Assembly (NCBI GenBank): GCA_964244585.1
Contig: CAXTJM010000013.1
Coordinates: 1-64,000 of the forward strand
DNA length: 64,000 nt
DNA from: LMUY01 sp964244585
GTDB lineage: Bacteria; Pseudomonadota; Alphaproteobacteria; Acetobacterales; Acetobacteraceae
Direction of reading: 5' to 3'
Shown here piece by piece: positions 38,302-48,720 of the stretch. The position numbers and the translations under genes were made by a program. The notes below the pieces were generated by a model. The model made no database searches, was not told where the DNA came from, and worked only from the letters and a program-made list of their open reading frames with translations. Position 1 is the stretch's first letter; the number at the start of each line of letters is the position of its first letter.

Positions 38302-38439
38302 TGCCAGCCATGCCCGCCCTCGCCCCGGCAGGCGCCACGAGACCTGCAAATTGCGCAAGCCTGAACTGGCGCTTTATCCCGTAGGACATGATGACGATTG
38401 CCCATCTAAAGTCCGGGCCGTCTTAGAGGAGTTGGAACA

Positions 38440-41334
38440 GTGGCAGGCGTCGACATCCTTGCGACGGCATTCAATGGTGCGAACGCGGCCTTCATCGCGG
38501 ACCTCTACGCACGGTGGGTCGAACGCCCCGACAGCGTCGACGCCAGCTTCTCGGAGTTGTTCGCCGCCCTGAACGACGAGGCCCGCTCGGTCCTGACGGA
38601 CGCCTCCGGTGCATCCTGGGCGCCGCGCCGGTTCCAGATCGATGATCCGGAGCCGACCAGGCCATCCGCCAAGTCGGGCAAGGGCGCAGCGAAGGCGCCG
38701 GACACCGCGCCGGGGGCCCTGTCGGCGGAACAGGTCCGCGCCGCGACGCTCGACAGCCTGCGCGCCCTGATGATGATCCGCGTCTATCGCGTGCGCGGCC
38801 ATCTGGAGGCGCATCTCGACCCGCTGGGGCTGACGGTGCCGAAGCCGCATCCGGAGCTTGACCCTGCGACCTATGGCTTCACCGAGGCCGACATGGACCG
38901 CTCGATCTTCATCGACAACGTGCTTGGCCGGGAGACCGCCACCCCCCGGGAAATCCTGGCCGTGCTGCGCCAGACCTACTGCGGACCGATCGGCGTCGAG
39001 TACATGCATATCCAGGATCCGGAGCAGAAGGCCTGGCTGCAGAAGCGCATCGAGGGCGCGCCGTGGGCCAGCCAGATCGACGCAGCCGCGAAGAAGACGC
39101 TGCTGCGGCAACTGACCGAAGCCGAGGGTTTCGAGGCGTTCTGCCAGAAGCGCTATGTCGGCACCAAGCGCTTCGGCCTGGAAGGCGGCGAAGTCACCAT
39201 CCCGTCGCTTCATGCCATGATCGAGACCGCGGCGAAGGACGGGGTCATCGAGGTTGCCATCGGCATGCCGCATCGCGGCCGGCTGAACACGCTCGTGAAC
39301 GTGGTGCGCAAGCCGTACACCGCCCTGTTCAGCGAGTTCGGGGGCGCCAGCCCGAAGCCGGACGACGTGCAGGGGTCGGGCGACGTCAAATACCATCTGG
39401 GCACCAGCACCGACATCGAGGCGGCGGGCCACACGGTCCATATCTCGCTGCAGCCCAATCCGTCCCATTTGGAGGCGGTCGATCCGGTGGTGGTGGGCAA
39501 GGTGCGGGCCCGGCAGGACGAAGCCGGCGACATCAAGAGCCGGCGCAGCGTGATGGGCATCCTGATGCACGGCGACGCCGCCTTCGCGGGCCAGGGGCTG
39601 GTGTACGAGACGCTCGCGATGAGCAAGCTGATCGGCTATCGCACCGGCGGCACGATCCACTTGGTCGTCAACAACCAGATCGGCTTCACCACCGTGCCGG
39701 CGCATGCCTACTCGGGCCTGTACTGCACGGACGTGGCCAAATCCGTGCAGGCGCCGATCCTGCACGTGAACGGCGACAACCCGGAGGCGGTGCTGTTCTG
39801 CTCCAGGCTAGCGGCGGAGTTCCGCAACGCCTTCGCCACCGACTTCGTGCTCGACATCGTCTGCTACCGCCGCCACGGCCATAACGAGACGGACGAACCG
39901 GCCTTCACCCAGCCGATCATGTACCGCGCCATCCGCGACATGAAGACCACGCGCACGCTGTATGCCGCCAAGCTGGCGGCGGACGGTATCGTGCCGGACA
40001 CCGAGTCCAAGGCGATGTGGGACGAATTCGCCGCCACGCTGGAGGAGAGCTACAAGGCCGCGCAGAGCTACAAGCCGAACAAGGCGGACTGGCTGGAGGG
40101 CCGCTGGACCGGCCTGAAGCAATCCGACCAGGAGGACGAGCGGTCCGAGGACGCGACGGCGTTGACCGACGACGCCGCGGCCAAGCTCGCCCGCGCGTTG
40201 AGCAGCGTCCCGGACGGCTTCGACGCCAATCCGAAGATCGTCCGCCAGTTGGAGGCCAAGCGCACGGCCTTCGACAAGGGCGAGGGCATCGACTGGGCGA
40301 CCGGCGAGGCCATGGCGTTCGGCGGGCTGTTGCTGGACGGCAACCGCGTGCGCCTCTCGGGTGAGGACTGCCAGCGCGGCACGTTCAGCCAGCGCCACGC
40401 CGTGCTGGTCGACCAGACCAACGCCAACGAATACGTGCCGCTGAACAACATCGCGGACGGGCAGGCGAAGATCGACATCTTCAACTCGCTGCTGTCCGAA
40501 CAAGGCGTGCTCGGCTTCGAATATGGCTACTCGCTGGCCGACCCGACGGTGCTGGTCCTGTGGGAGGCGCAGTTCGGGGATTTCGCCAACGGCGCCCAGG
40601 TGATCATCGACCAGTTCCTGGCCAGCGGCGAGACCAAGTGGCTGCGCATGTCCGGTCTGACGCTGCTGCTGCCGCATGGCCACGAGGGCCAGGGGCCGGA
40701 GCATTCCTCCGCCCGGCTGGAGCGCTACCTCCAGCTCTGCGCCGAGCGGAACATGACGGTGGCGAACCTCACCACCCCGGCCAACTACTTCCACGCGCTG
40801 CGGCGGCAGTTGAAGCGGAACTTCCGCAAGCCGCTGGTGATCATGACGCCGAAAAGCCTGCTGCGGCACAAGCTTGCCGTCTCCAGGCTCGCCGACTTCA
40901 CCGGCGCGAGCCATTTCCAGCACATCATTCCGGAGATCGATGCCATCGGGCCGGCGGACGCGGTCAAGCGCGTCGTGCTGTGCACGGGCAAGGTGTATTA
41001 CGATCTGTTGGCGGAACGCCGGGACAAGGGGGTGCAGGACGTGGCCCTGGTCCGGATGGAGCAGATCTATCCGTTCCCGGCGAAATCGCTCCAGTCGGTG
41101 CTTGCGACCTATCCAGCCGCCGAAATCATGTGGTGCCAGGAAGAGCCGGAGAACATGGGTGCCTGGAGCTTCGTCGATCGCAAGATCGAGCAGGCGCTGC
41201 TCGCCATGGGTCACGCCTGCGCCCGGCCGGGCTATGTCGGCCGCGACGCGGCAGCCAGCCCTGCCACGGGATTGGCGAAAATCCACGCCGCGCAACAGGC
41301 CGCCCTGGTCGCACGCGCCCTCGCGCTGGATTGA
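38440..41334 (+). CDS. sucA: 2-oxoglutarate dehydrogenase E1 component
   Basis: A 964-residue thiamine-diphosphate E1 enzyme. Supporting features are the N-terminal FIADLYARWVERPDSVDASF, IGMPHRGRLN, HLGTSTDIE, and the C-terminal WCQEEPENMGAW. It decarboxylates 2-oxoglutarate and passes the succinyl group to SucB. The start is GTG 38440 with GAGGAG 8 nt upstream. Pro/Lys/Ala-rich residues (about 70-90) form a flexible linker after the SucB-binding peptide. Confidence 0.95.
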   Translation: MAGVDILATAFNGANAAFIADLYARWVERPDSVDASFSELFAALNDEARSVLTDASGASWAPRRFQIDDPEPTRPSAKSGKGAAKAPDTAPGALSAEQVRAATLDSLRALMMIRVYRVRGHLEAHLDPLGLTVPKPHPELDPATYGFTEADMDRSIFIDNVLGRETATPREILAVLRQTYCGPIGVEYMHIQDPEQKAWLQKRIEGAPWASQIDAAAKKTLLRQLTEAEGFEAFCQKRYVGTKRFGLEGGEVTIPSLHAMIETAAKDGVIEVAIGMPHRGRLNTLVNVVRKPYTALFSEFGGASPKPDDVQGSGDVKYHLGTSTDIEAAGHTVHISLQPNPSHLEAVDPVVVGKVRARQDEAGDIKSRRSVMGILMHGDAAFAGQGLVYETLAMSKLIGYRTGGTIHLVVNNQIGFTTVPAHAYSGLYCTDVAKSVQAPILHVNGDNPEAVLFCSRLAAEFRNAFATDFVLDIVCYRRHGHNETDEPAFTQPIMYRAIRDMKTTRTLYAAKLAADGIVPDTESKAMWDEFAATLEESYKAAQSYKPNKADWLEGRWTGLKQSDQEDERSEDATALTDDAAAKLARALSSVPDGFDANPKIVRQLEAKRTAFDKGEGIDWATGEAMAFGGLLLDGNRVRLSGEDCQRGTFSQRHAVLVDQTNANEYVPLNNIADGQAKIDIFNSLLSEQGVLGFEYGYSLADPTVLVLWEAQFGDFANGAQVIIDQFLASGETKWLRMSGLTLLLPHGHEGQGPEHSSARLERYLQLCAERNMTVANLTTPANYFHALRRQLKRNFRKPLVIMTPKSLLRHKLAVSRLADFTGASHFQHIIPEIDAIGPADAVKRVVLCTGKVYYDLLAERRDKGVQDVALVRMEQIYPFPAKSLQSVLATYPAAEIMWCQEEPENMGAWSFVDRKIEQALLAMGHACARPGYVGRDAAASPATGLAKIHAAQQAALVARALALD

Positions 41335-41357
41335 GCCGAGACAACCAAGGAATCGTT

Positions 41358-42626
<1,269 letters not shown>

Positions 42627-42648
42627 CCCCCTCGGCATCGGCAAAGAG

Positions 42649-42669
42649 CCCTCTCCCTTTGGGAGAGGG
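42649..42669. repeat. REP-like palindrome between sucB and lpd
   Basis: A perfect stem-loop: CCCTCTCCC, loop TTT, GGGAGAGGG, followed by TTGGGTGAGGGG. This sequence style is shared by dispersed extragenic palindromes in many proteobacteria. It sits in the 154-nt sucB-lpd gap and could stabilise the message upstream or slow transcription. A weaker related hairpin is at 27492-27509. Confidence 0.6.
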
Positions 42670-42780
42670 TTGGGTGAGGGGTCCACGCACCCCAACTTCC
42701 TACCAACATCCAGTCCGCTACCTCACCCCGAATCCTGTCCAAAGGTCGAGGCAGAGGTCTGCCAGGATGCAGGAGATACC

Positions 42781-44172
42781 ATGAGCGAGTCGTTCGACGT
42801 CATCATCATCGGCGCTGGTCCAGGCGGCTATGTGTGCGCCTTGCGCGCCGCGCAGTTGGGCCTGAAGGTCGGCTGCGTCGAAAAGCGCGCCACGCTCGGG
42901 GGCACCTGCCTGAACATCGGCTGCATCCCGTCCAAGGCGTTGCTGCAATCCTCGGAGAATTTCGAGGAGGCGACGCATGGCTTCAAGGACCATGGCGTGA
43001 TCGTGGAGGGGGTCAAGCTGGATCTCGCGCGGATGCAGGCCCGCAAGGGCGAGGTGGTCACCGCCAATGTGAAGGGCGTGGAATTCCTGTTCAAGAAGAA
43101 CAAGGTCACCTGGCTGAAAGGCGAGGGCCGCATCGCCGGTCCGGGGCGCGTGGCCGTGGACAGCACGGAGTACGAGACCAAATCCATCGTCATCGCCAGC
43201 GGCAGCGAAAGCATTCCGCTCCCCGGCGTCGAGGTGGACGAGAAGACGGTCGTCACCTCCACGGGCGGCTTGGAGTTGGACCATGTGCCCGGCCGCATGG
43301 TGGTAATCGGCGGCGGCTATATCGGGCTGGAACTGGGCAGCGTATGGCGCCGGTTGGGCGCCGAGGTCACCGTCGTGGAATTCCTGGACCGCCTCGTCCC
43401 CGGCATGGACACGGAGATCGGCAAGACGTTCGAGCGGGTGCTCGGCAAGCAGGGCATCAAGATCCGGCTCAAGACCAAGGTCACCGGCGCGCAAAGCGGG
43501 GAATCGGGCGTGACCCTGACGCTGGAGCCGGCCGATGGCGGGGCGGCGGAGACACTGGTGGCGGACGTGGTGCTGGTCGCGATCGGGCGCCGCCCGTACT
43601 ACCAGGGCCTCGGCCTGGAAGCGGCCGGCGTGGCCCTGGACGAGCGCAAGCGGGTGAAGGTCGATGCCCATTACGCCACCAGCGTCGCCGGCATCTATGC
43701 CATCGGGGACGTGATCGCCGGTCCCATGCTGGCGCACAAGGCGGAGGAGGAGGGCGTCGCCCTGGCCGAGATCCTCGCCGGGCAGGCGGGGCACGTAAAC
43801 TACGGCGTCATTCCCGGCGTAGTCTACACCTGGCCGGAGGTCGCCTCCATCGGCGCGACGGAGGAAATGCTGAAGGCCGAAGGACGGGCCTACAACATCG
43901 GCAAGTTCCCGTTCACGGCCAATGGCCGCGCCCGTGCGATGGGCGCTACGGACGGCTTCGTCAAGATCCTGGCGGACAAGACAACGGATGAAATCCTGGG
44001 CGCCCACATCATCGGTCCGGACGCTGGAACGTTGATCGCCGAGATCGCCACCGCGATGGAGTTCGGCGCCAGCAGCGAGGACGTGGCACGCACTTGCCAC
44101 GCCCATCCCAGCCTGAACGAAGCCGTCAAGGAGGCTGCCCTGGCGGTGGAGGGGCGGGCGCTGCATATCTGA
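42781..44172 (+). CDS. lpdA: Dihydrolipoyl dehydrogenase (E3)
   Basis: A 463-residue flavoprotein disulfide reductase. It has FAD motif GAGPGGYVC, the redox pair C43-x4-C48 (GGTCLNIGC), NAD motif GGGYIGLELG and the C-terminal His-Glu base in CHAHPSLNEA. It re-oxidises the lipoyl arms of SucB and probably of other 2-oxoacid complexes. The start is ATG 42781; the frame extends upstream only through the intergenic palindrome. Last gene of the operon. Confidence 0.95.
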   Translation: MSESFDVIIIGAGPGGYVCALRAAQLGLKVGCVEKRATLGGTCLNIGCIPSKALLQSSENFEEATHGFKDHGVIVEGVKLDLARMQARKGEVVTANVKGVEFLFKKNKVTWLKGEGRIAGPGRVAVDSTEYETKSIVIASGSESIPLPGVEVDEKTVVTSTGGLELDHVPGRMVVIGGGYIGLELGSVWRRLGAEVTVVEFLDRLVPGMDTEIGKTFERVLGKQGIKIRLKTKVTGAQSGESGVTLTLEPADGGAAETLVADVVLVAIGRRPYYQGLGLEAAGVALDERKRVKVDAHYATSVAGIYAIGDVIAGPMLAHKAEEEGVALAEILAGQAGHVNYGVIPGVVYTWPEVASIGATEEMLKAEGRAYNIGKFPFTANGRARAMGATDGFVKILADKTTDEILGAHIIGPDAGTLIAEIATAMEFGASSEDVARTCHAHPSLNEAVKEAALAVEGRALHI

Positions 44173-44260
44173 GCGCCGCGTCTGACCCGGAGGGGCGGCT
44201 CATCATGTGGCCAAAGGACGATTGCCCGCTGGCTGGGTCCCGTGGCGGAACCCTGGCCGG

Positions 44261-44686
44261 CTATGCGAAATAGAGCGCGTTGAGTGTCGCGGTGACCGCC
44301 GGGACGCCGGTGGCCACGTCCACGATCCGGCCCTCCATGTGCGCCATCGTTCCCGACCGCCGCTGCTCGTGCCCTGTGACCGACCATTCCATCCGCATCT
44401 CCCGGTCGACCCGCACCGGGCCGCGGAACTGGACCTGATAGTCGACGCCGACCTGTCCGCGGCCATCCTTGCTTTCGTCGCCAAACCCGTTGCTGAGCAT
44501 GCCCGCAAGCAGCGCGGCGGTGTAGGCGCCGCTGGCGATCAACTCGCCGAACCGGCTCGCGGCGGCGACCGCCTCGTCGTGGTGCAGCGGGTTCGTGTCA
44601 CCCACCATCAAGGCGCCCGCCTTGATGGCCGCGGCATCCAACTTCAAGGCCCGCTCGATCCGCGCGCCGACGGGTGGGGCTGCCAT
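44261..44686 (-). CDS. MaoC-family hydratase
   Basis: A 141-residue hot-dog-fold protein. The hydratase-2 motif is present as VGDTNPLHHDEA, with Asp and His in catalytic position. Such enzymes add water to enoyl-CoA thioesters. Its start is 4 nt from the stop of a second MaoC gene upstream on the same strand, so they are co-transcribed and may form a heteromer. The physiological acyl-CoA is unknown. Confidence 0.82.
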   Translation of the reverse strand: MAAPPVGARIERALKLDAAAIKAGALMVGDTNPLHHDEAVAAASRFGELIASGAYTAALLAGMLSNGFGDESKDGRGQVGVDYQVQFRGPVRVDREMRMEWSVTGHEQRRSGTMAHMEGRIVDVATGVPAVTATLNALYFA

Positions 44687-44690
44687 GGCG

Positions 44691-45140
44691 CTAGCCCCTC
44701 CCCAACATCAGGGCCGAACGGCGGCAGCTTGCGACGACCTCGTCGCGCTGGTTGAGCGTCTCGTGCCGGAACTCGACGATGCCCTGGCCCGGTCGCGACT
44801 TGCTGGGCCGCGTGCCGAACACGGTGGTCCGCACCCGGACCGTGTCGCCGTGGAACACCGGCTTGGGGAAACGCACCTCTTCCATGCCGAGATTGGCCAC
44901 CGTGGTGCCGTACGTGGTGTCGTTGACGCTCATGCCGACCATTAGGCCCAGGGTGAACAGGCTGTTGACGATGGGTTGGCCGAACTCGGTCGTGGCCGCG
45001 TAGGCGGCGTCCAGGTGCAGCTTCGCCGGGTTCATCGTCATGGTGGAGAACAGCACGTTGTCCGCCTCGGTGACCGTGCGGGTCCATGGATGCTCGAACA
45101 CCTGGCCTTCGTGGAACTCCTCGAAATACAAACCCGGCAT
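44691..45140 (-). CDS. MaoC-family hydratase, mesaconyl-CoA hydratase-like
   Basis: A 149-residue hot-dog-fold protein with FSTMTMNPAKLHLD in the active-site region; the Asp of the usual D-x-N-P pattern is replaced by Thr, as in a distinct MaoC branch that includes mesaconyl-CoA hydratase-like proteins. Later motifs FGQPIVNSLFTLGLMVGMSV and VRFPKPVFHGDTVR fit the family. It is transcribed with the MaoC gene after it and follows the GntR gene on the same strand. Confidence 0.82.
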   Translation of the reverse strand: MPGLYFEEFHEGQVFEHPWTRTVTEADNVLFSTMTMNPAKLHLDAAYAATTEFGQPIVNSLFTLGLMVGMSVNDTTYGTTVANLGMEEVRFPKPVFHGDTVRVRTTVFGTRPSKSRPGQGIVEFRHETLNQRDEVVASCRRSALMLGRG

Positions 45141-45251
45141 GCTATCCTACTCCGTTCATCGCGCCCGATGCTTACAGCCGGCTGGCGACCGCCTCCAGCC
45201 TTGAGGTCGGCGGCCATGGTCCGCCGCTTCGCGGGCGCAGGCCGCGGCGGC

Positions 45252-45953
45252 TCAACTCTGGCTGCCCACCGCGTGCAGGAAGTCGGCAGCGAGCAGGATG
45301 CGGGTTGTCAGCCGCAAATGCTCGGACAGCTTGGCCGTGGCTGCGTCGGCATCGCGTGCAAGGCAGGCCTGCATGATGGCCCGGTGTTCGCCCTCGACGT
45401 CGCGCCGCTCGGGCATGGCCGGTACCGACAGGCGGCGATAGCGCTCGCTTTGGCTGTAGAGCTGCTCCCGTACGCGGAGCAGCCAGCTATTATCGGCCGC
45501 GGCGGCAAGCGATTGATGGAAGGCGGCGTGGGCGGATACCCAGGCATCCGACAGCAGCGCCGGGTCGCCCTTTGCGTGATACGGCGTCTGCGCGAGCCTG
45601 CGGAACGCGGCGGCAATGCCGGCCTCCCACCGTGCGCCTCCCCGGGCGATGGCGGCGCGCAGGCACCATCCCTCCGCTTCGATGCGAGCCGCGGTGAGGT
45701 CCTCGAGGTCGCCTGCCGACACATGGGCCACGGTGAAGCCGCGCTGCGGTTCGGAGAGGACGAGGCCGTCCGCGGCAAGGCGGGACAATGCCTCCCGCAC
45801 GGCGCCGAGGCTGACCCCCCCGAGCGTGATGCAGAGATCGTTGATGCGGAGCTTTAGGCCCGGGACCAGGCGGCAGGCCAGTATGTCCGCACGCAATTGC
45901 TCGTACACGTCATGTGTCAGGCTGCGGGATCGAAGTGCGGCCGATGCCGGCAT
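45252..45953 (-). CDS. GntR-family transcriptional regulator (FCD domain)
   Basis: A 233-residue regulator. The DNA-binding part is VYEQLRADILACRLVPGLKL with GAVREALSRLAADGLV; the FCD domain carries the acid-binding pattern AHAAFHQSLAAAADNSWLL and EHRAIMQACL. It is divergent from a binding-protein/VOC/MFS gene set and lies upstream of the two MaoC genes on the same strand. It probably controls one or both sets through the intergenic inverted repeat at 46000-46011. Confidence 0.87.
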   Translation of the reverse strand: MPASAALRSRSLTHDVYEQLRADILACRLVPGLKLRINDLCITLGGVSLGAVREALSRLAADGLVLSEPQRGFTVAHVSAGDLEDLTAARIEAEGWCLRAAIARGGARWEAGIAAAFRRLAQTPYHAKGDPALLSDAWVSAHAAFHQSLAAAADNSWLLRVREQLYSQSERYRRLSVPAMPERRDVEGEHRAIMQACLARDADAATAKLSEHLRLTTRILLAADFLHAVGSQS

Positions 45954-45999
45954 CCAAGTCCTCCCAGCTGACTATGGCCCGGTGAGCAGCTCCGGCGGA

Positions 46000-46011
46000 A
46001 ATACATTTCGG
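46000..46011. promoter_or_regulatory. Candidate operator GAAAT-AC-ATTTC
   Basis: An inverted repeat with 5-bp arms and a 2-nt centre, AT-rich in a GC-rich region. It lies between the divergent GntR gene (start 45953) and the binding-protein gene (start near 46062), so it is placed as an operator would be. The sequence differs from the TTGT-N-ACAA motif elsewhere. Confidence 0.3.
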
Positions 46012-46061
46012 ACGGGCAAAATGGATTTCTTCTTGTCGGCAGCTTGGCCTTGGTAGCATGA

Positions 46062-47099
46062 TTGCGCAACCCGCCTTGCTTCGGCGGCGTGGGAGGTCAG
46101 AAAATTCCAAAAATAGCGCAGTCGTGCGTCCTGCTCGCCTTTTGCCTCCTCGGTCCCATGGCCAAGGCGCAATCGCTTCATCGGCTGGATGTCGACGTGT
46201 TCAATTCCGGAACCGTCTGGCCGATCTGGGTCGCCCAGGACAAGGGCTTCTTCGCCGCCAACGCGCTCGACATCCACCTGATTCCCACTCCAGGGTCGCT
46301 GGCGCAGATGGAGGGCCTGATCGACGGCAAGTTCGACATCGCCATGACGGCGATCGACAATTTGATCGCCTACATGGAGGGCGAGGGAGAGGCCAAGACC
46401 GACGTCACGCCGGACATCGTCTCGGTCATGGGGAGCGACAACGGCTTCCTGTCCCTGGTCACGGCCCCAGATGTCCAGAGCTTTGCGGCGTTGCGGGGCA
46501 AGACGCTGTCGGTCGATGCGTTCACCACCGGATACGCCTTCATCCTGCGCAAGATGCTGGCAGTGCAGGGCCTGCAGGACGGCGACTACACGCTGGTCAA
46601 GGCGGGCGGATTCCAGCAGCGTTTCGAAGGCCTGGCCGCCGGCTCCCAGGCCGGCACCCTGTCGGTGCCGCCATTCACCTTTCTGGCCACGGACAAGGGC
46701 TACCACGATCTTGGCACCGCCATTTCGGTGCTGGGCCACTACCAGGGTGTCGTGGCAGCCGTGCGGCGGAATTGGGCACCCAGCCACCGTGAGGAGCTGA
46801 TCGGCTACATCAAAGCCTACATTGCCGCCGTCAACTGGCTCTATGATCCGGCGAACAAAGCCGAGGCGTTGGAGATCTTCGAGAAGCATCTGCCCGGGGC
46901 CACGGCGGAGATCGCCGGCAAATCCTATGGGGTCTTCCTCGACCCGCGAACCGGGTTCGACCGTCATGCCGCGCTCGATCTCGCAGGCGTGAAGACCGTC
47001 ATGGACATTCGGGAACAGTATGCTCAGCCGCACAAGGCGCTGACCGACCCCGCCCGGTACTATGACTTGAGCTACTACGATGCTGCAACGAAGCACTGA
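46062..47099 (+). CDS. ABC transporter substrate-binding protein, NMT1/SsuA-like
   Basis: A binding protein of about 336-345 residues. The mature part opens with RLDVDVFNSGTVWPIWVAQD and contains GLIDGKFDIAMTAIDNLIAY, the usual SsuA-like hinge region. The N-terminus is hydrophobic and ends in GPMAKAQ, a good signal-peptidase site. The start is uncertain: TTG 46062 is the longest, GTG 46089 gives a more typical leader. No permease or ATPase gene is adjacent. It precedes a VOC dioxygenase, so it may capture an aromatic compound. Confidence 0.78.
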   Translation: MRNPPCFGGVGGQKIPKIAQSCVLLAFCLLGPMAKAQSLHRLDVDVFNSGTVWPIWVAQDKGFFAANALDIHLIPTPGSLAQMEGLIDGKFDIAMTAIDNLIAYMEGEGEAKTDVTPDIVSVMGSDNGFLSLVTAPDVQSFAALRGKTLSVDAFTTGYAFILRKMLAVQGLQDGDYTLVKAGGFQQRFEGLAAGSQAGTLSVPPFTFLATDKGYHDLGTAISVLGHYQGVVAAVRRNWAPSHREELIGYIKAYIAAVNWLYDPANKAEALEIFEKHLPGATAEIAGKSYGVFLDPRTGFDRHAALDLAGVKTVMDIREQYAQPHKALTDPARYYDLSYYDAATKH

Positions 47100-47120
47100 C
47101 CCGCTCTCAGGAGGACATCG

Positions 47121-48080
47121 ATGACCCAGATCCAGAGGATGGCAGCACGGCCGCGCCGGCCGGGCGAGCTTGGCGTGCACTCGGTCGACCATTTCAACTT
47201 CGTCGTGCCGGACCTCAAGCAGGCGCAGAAATTCTACACCGATTTCGGCCTGGACGTACGCGAGGAGGGCAACGGCCTAGGGCTATACACCGCCGGCCAT
47301 GACCACCGCTGGGGCCGGGTCGGCGAGGGTGGCGGCAAGAAGCTGACCTATGTCTCGTTCGGCCTGTATCCCGAGGATTTCGAGGGCTTGGTCGCGCGGC
47401 TGAAGCAGAACGACGTGATGCAGATGGATTCGCCGGACGGCTTCGATTCGAACGGGGTCTGGTTTCGCGACCCGGACGGCACGCTGATCGAGATGCGGGT
47501 GGCCGAGAAATCCTCCCCGAACGAGAAGGCGGTGCAGTCCAACCCGTCCTCCCCGCCCGGCGTGCAGGGCTCGCACCCGCGGTCCAAGGCGCCGTTCGTG
47601 CGTCCGCGCCGGCTCGCGCACATCCTGCTGTTCAGCACGGATATCAGCCGCTCGATCCAGTTCTACAGCCGCGTGCTCGGCCTACGGCTGTCGGACCGGT
47701 CGGGCGACGGCGTCGCCTTCATGCACGGCATCCACGGCAGCGACCACCACATGATCGCGCTGGCCAAATCAAACGGCCCGGGCCTGCATCATCTGAGCTG
47801 GGATGTCGGGTCCATCCACGAGGTAGGGCTGGGCGCGATGCAGATGGCCGACCAGGGTTTCTCGGCCGGCTGGGGCATGGGCCGGCACGTGCTCGGCTCC
47901 AACTACTTCCACTATGTCCGCGACCCCTGGGGCAGCTACAGCGAATACTCGTCCGACATCGACTACATCCCGGTCGACGTGGACTGGGCCTCGGGCGACC
48001 ACCCCGGCCATGACGCGTTCTACGTCTGGGGACCCACGCCGCCGGCCGATTTCGTCCATAATTATGAGACCACGCCGTAA
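47121..48080 (+). CDS. VOC-family extradiol dioxygenase
   Basis: A 319-residue two-domain vicinal-oxygen-chelate protein like type I extradiol ring-cleavage dioxygenases. In the C-terminal domain the iron triad is probably His in RRLAHILLF, His in GLHHLSWDV and Glu in YSEYSSDIDYI. The N-terminal domain keeps the fold (SVDHFNFVVPDLKQAQKFY), with a Ser/Pro-rich linker between. It should cut a catechol-like ring next to the hydroxyls. It is followed by an NTF2-like gene (20-nt gap) and an MFS carrier, as a second VOC gene is at 57076-58112. Confidence 0.85.
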   Translation: MTQIQRMAARPRRPGELGVHSVDHFNFVVPDLKQAQKFYTDFGLDVREEGNGLGLYTAGHDHRWGRVGEGGGKKLTYVSFGLYPEDFEGLVARLKQNDVMQMDSPDGFDSNGVWFRDPDGTLIEMRVAEKSSPNEKAVQSNPSSPPGVQGSHPRSKAPFVRPRRLAHILLFSTDISRSIQFYSRVLGLRLSDRSGDGVAFMHGIHGSDHHMIALAKSNGPGLHHLSWDVGSIHEVGLGAMQMADQGFSAGWGMGRHVLGSNYFHYVRDPWGSYSEYSSDIDYIPVDVDWASGDHPGHDAFYVWGPTPPADFVHNYETTP

Positions 48081-48100
48081 CGGATGGACGAGCGTCGCTG

Positions 48101-48709
48101 ATGTCTCCCGCCCACCAGGATGAGCTCGAGATCCGCTGGCTAGTCGAGAAATGGGTCGTTTGGCGGGATGGCGGCCATTGGGACCGGTTCCAGACGGTGT
48201 GGCACCCGGACGCCCGCATGGTGGCTACTTGGTTCGATGGCCCGGCGACCGAGTTCGTCGCGCGCAGCCGGGCCGGCTGGCTGGCCGGCGTCAACGTCAA
48301 CCACTTCCTGGGCGGCACGGTGGTCGACATCGCCGGCGAACGGGCGCTCGCCGAGACGAAGATGACGATCAGCCAGCGGCTGCCGCTGCATGGCGAGCTG
48401 GTCGACGTGGCGTGCACGGGCCGCTTCTACGACTTCCTCGACCGCCGGCACGGTGAATGGCGGTTCGCCGAGCGTCGATGCATCTACGAAACGGACCGCA
48501 TCGTGCCCGTAATCCCTGGGAAGGCGCTCCCGCTGGACGCCGGCCGCCTCGGCCGGTTTCCGGAAGGCTACCGGCACCTGGGCTACGTGCAGGAGCTGGC
48601 GGGCATGCAGGTCAACCCGGACCTGCCGGGGCGGCACGGGCCGGCGCTGGACAGCCTGTACGAGCGCGGCCGTGCCTGGCTCCAGGGCGGAGACGGTCGC
48701 GTCCAATAA
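48101..48709 (+). CDS. NTF2/SnoaL-like protein
   Basis: A 202-residue protein with the cone-shaped NTF2-like fold: EIRWLVEKWVVWRDGGHWDR near the N-terminus and RFYDFLDRRHGEWRFAERRC near the middle. The family includes isomerases, hydratases and small dioxygenase subunits, so the reaction is unknown. It follows a VOC dioxygenase closely and may act on its ring-cleavage product. A shorter relative follows the other VOC gene at 57693-58112. Confidence 0.78.
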   Translation: MSPAHQDELEIRWLVEKWVVWRDGGHWDRFQTVWHPDARMVATWFDGPATEFVARSRAGWLAGVNVNHFLGGTVVDIAGERALAETKMTISQRLPLHGELVDVACTGRFYDFLDRRHGEWRFAERRCIYETDRIVPVIPGKALPLDAGRLGRFPEGYRHLGYVQELAGMQVNPDLPGRHGPALDSLYERGRAWLQGGDGRVQ

Positions 48710-48720
48710 GGGGAAAAGCA

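Noticed and set aside
38374..41295. Long open frames on the minus strand opposite sucA.
   Set aside because: They mirror the codon bias of sucA, have no family motifs, and a strongly conserved gene occupies the plus strand.
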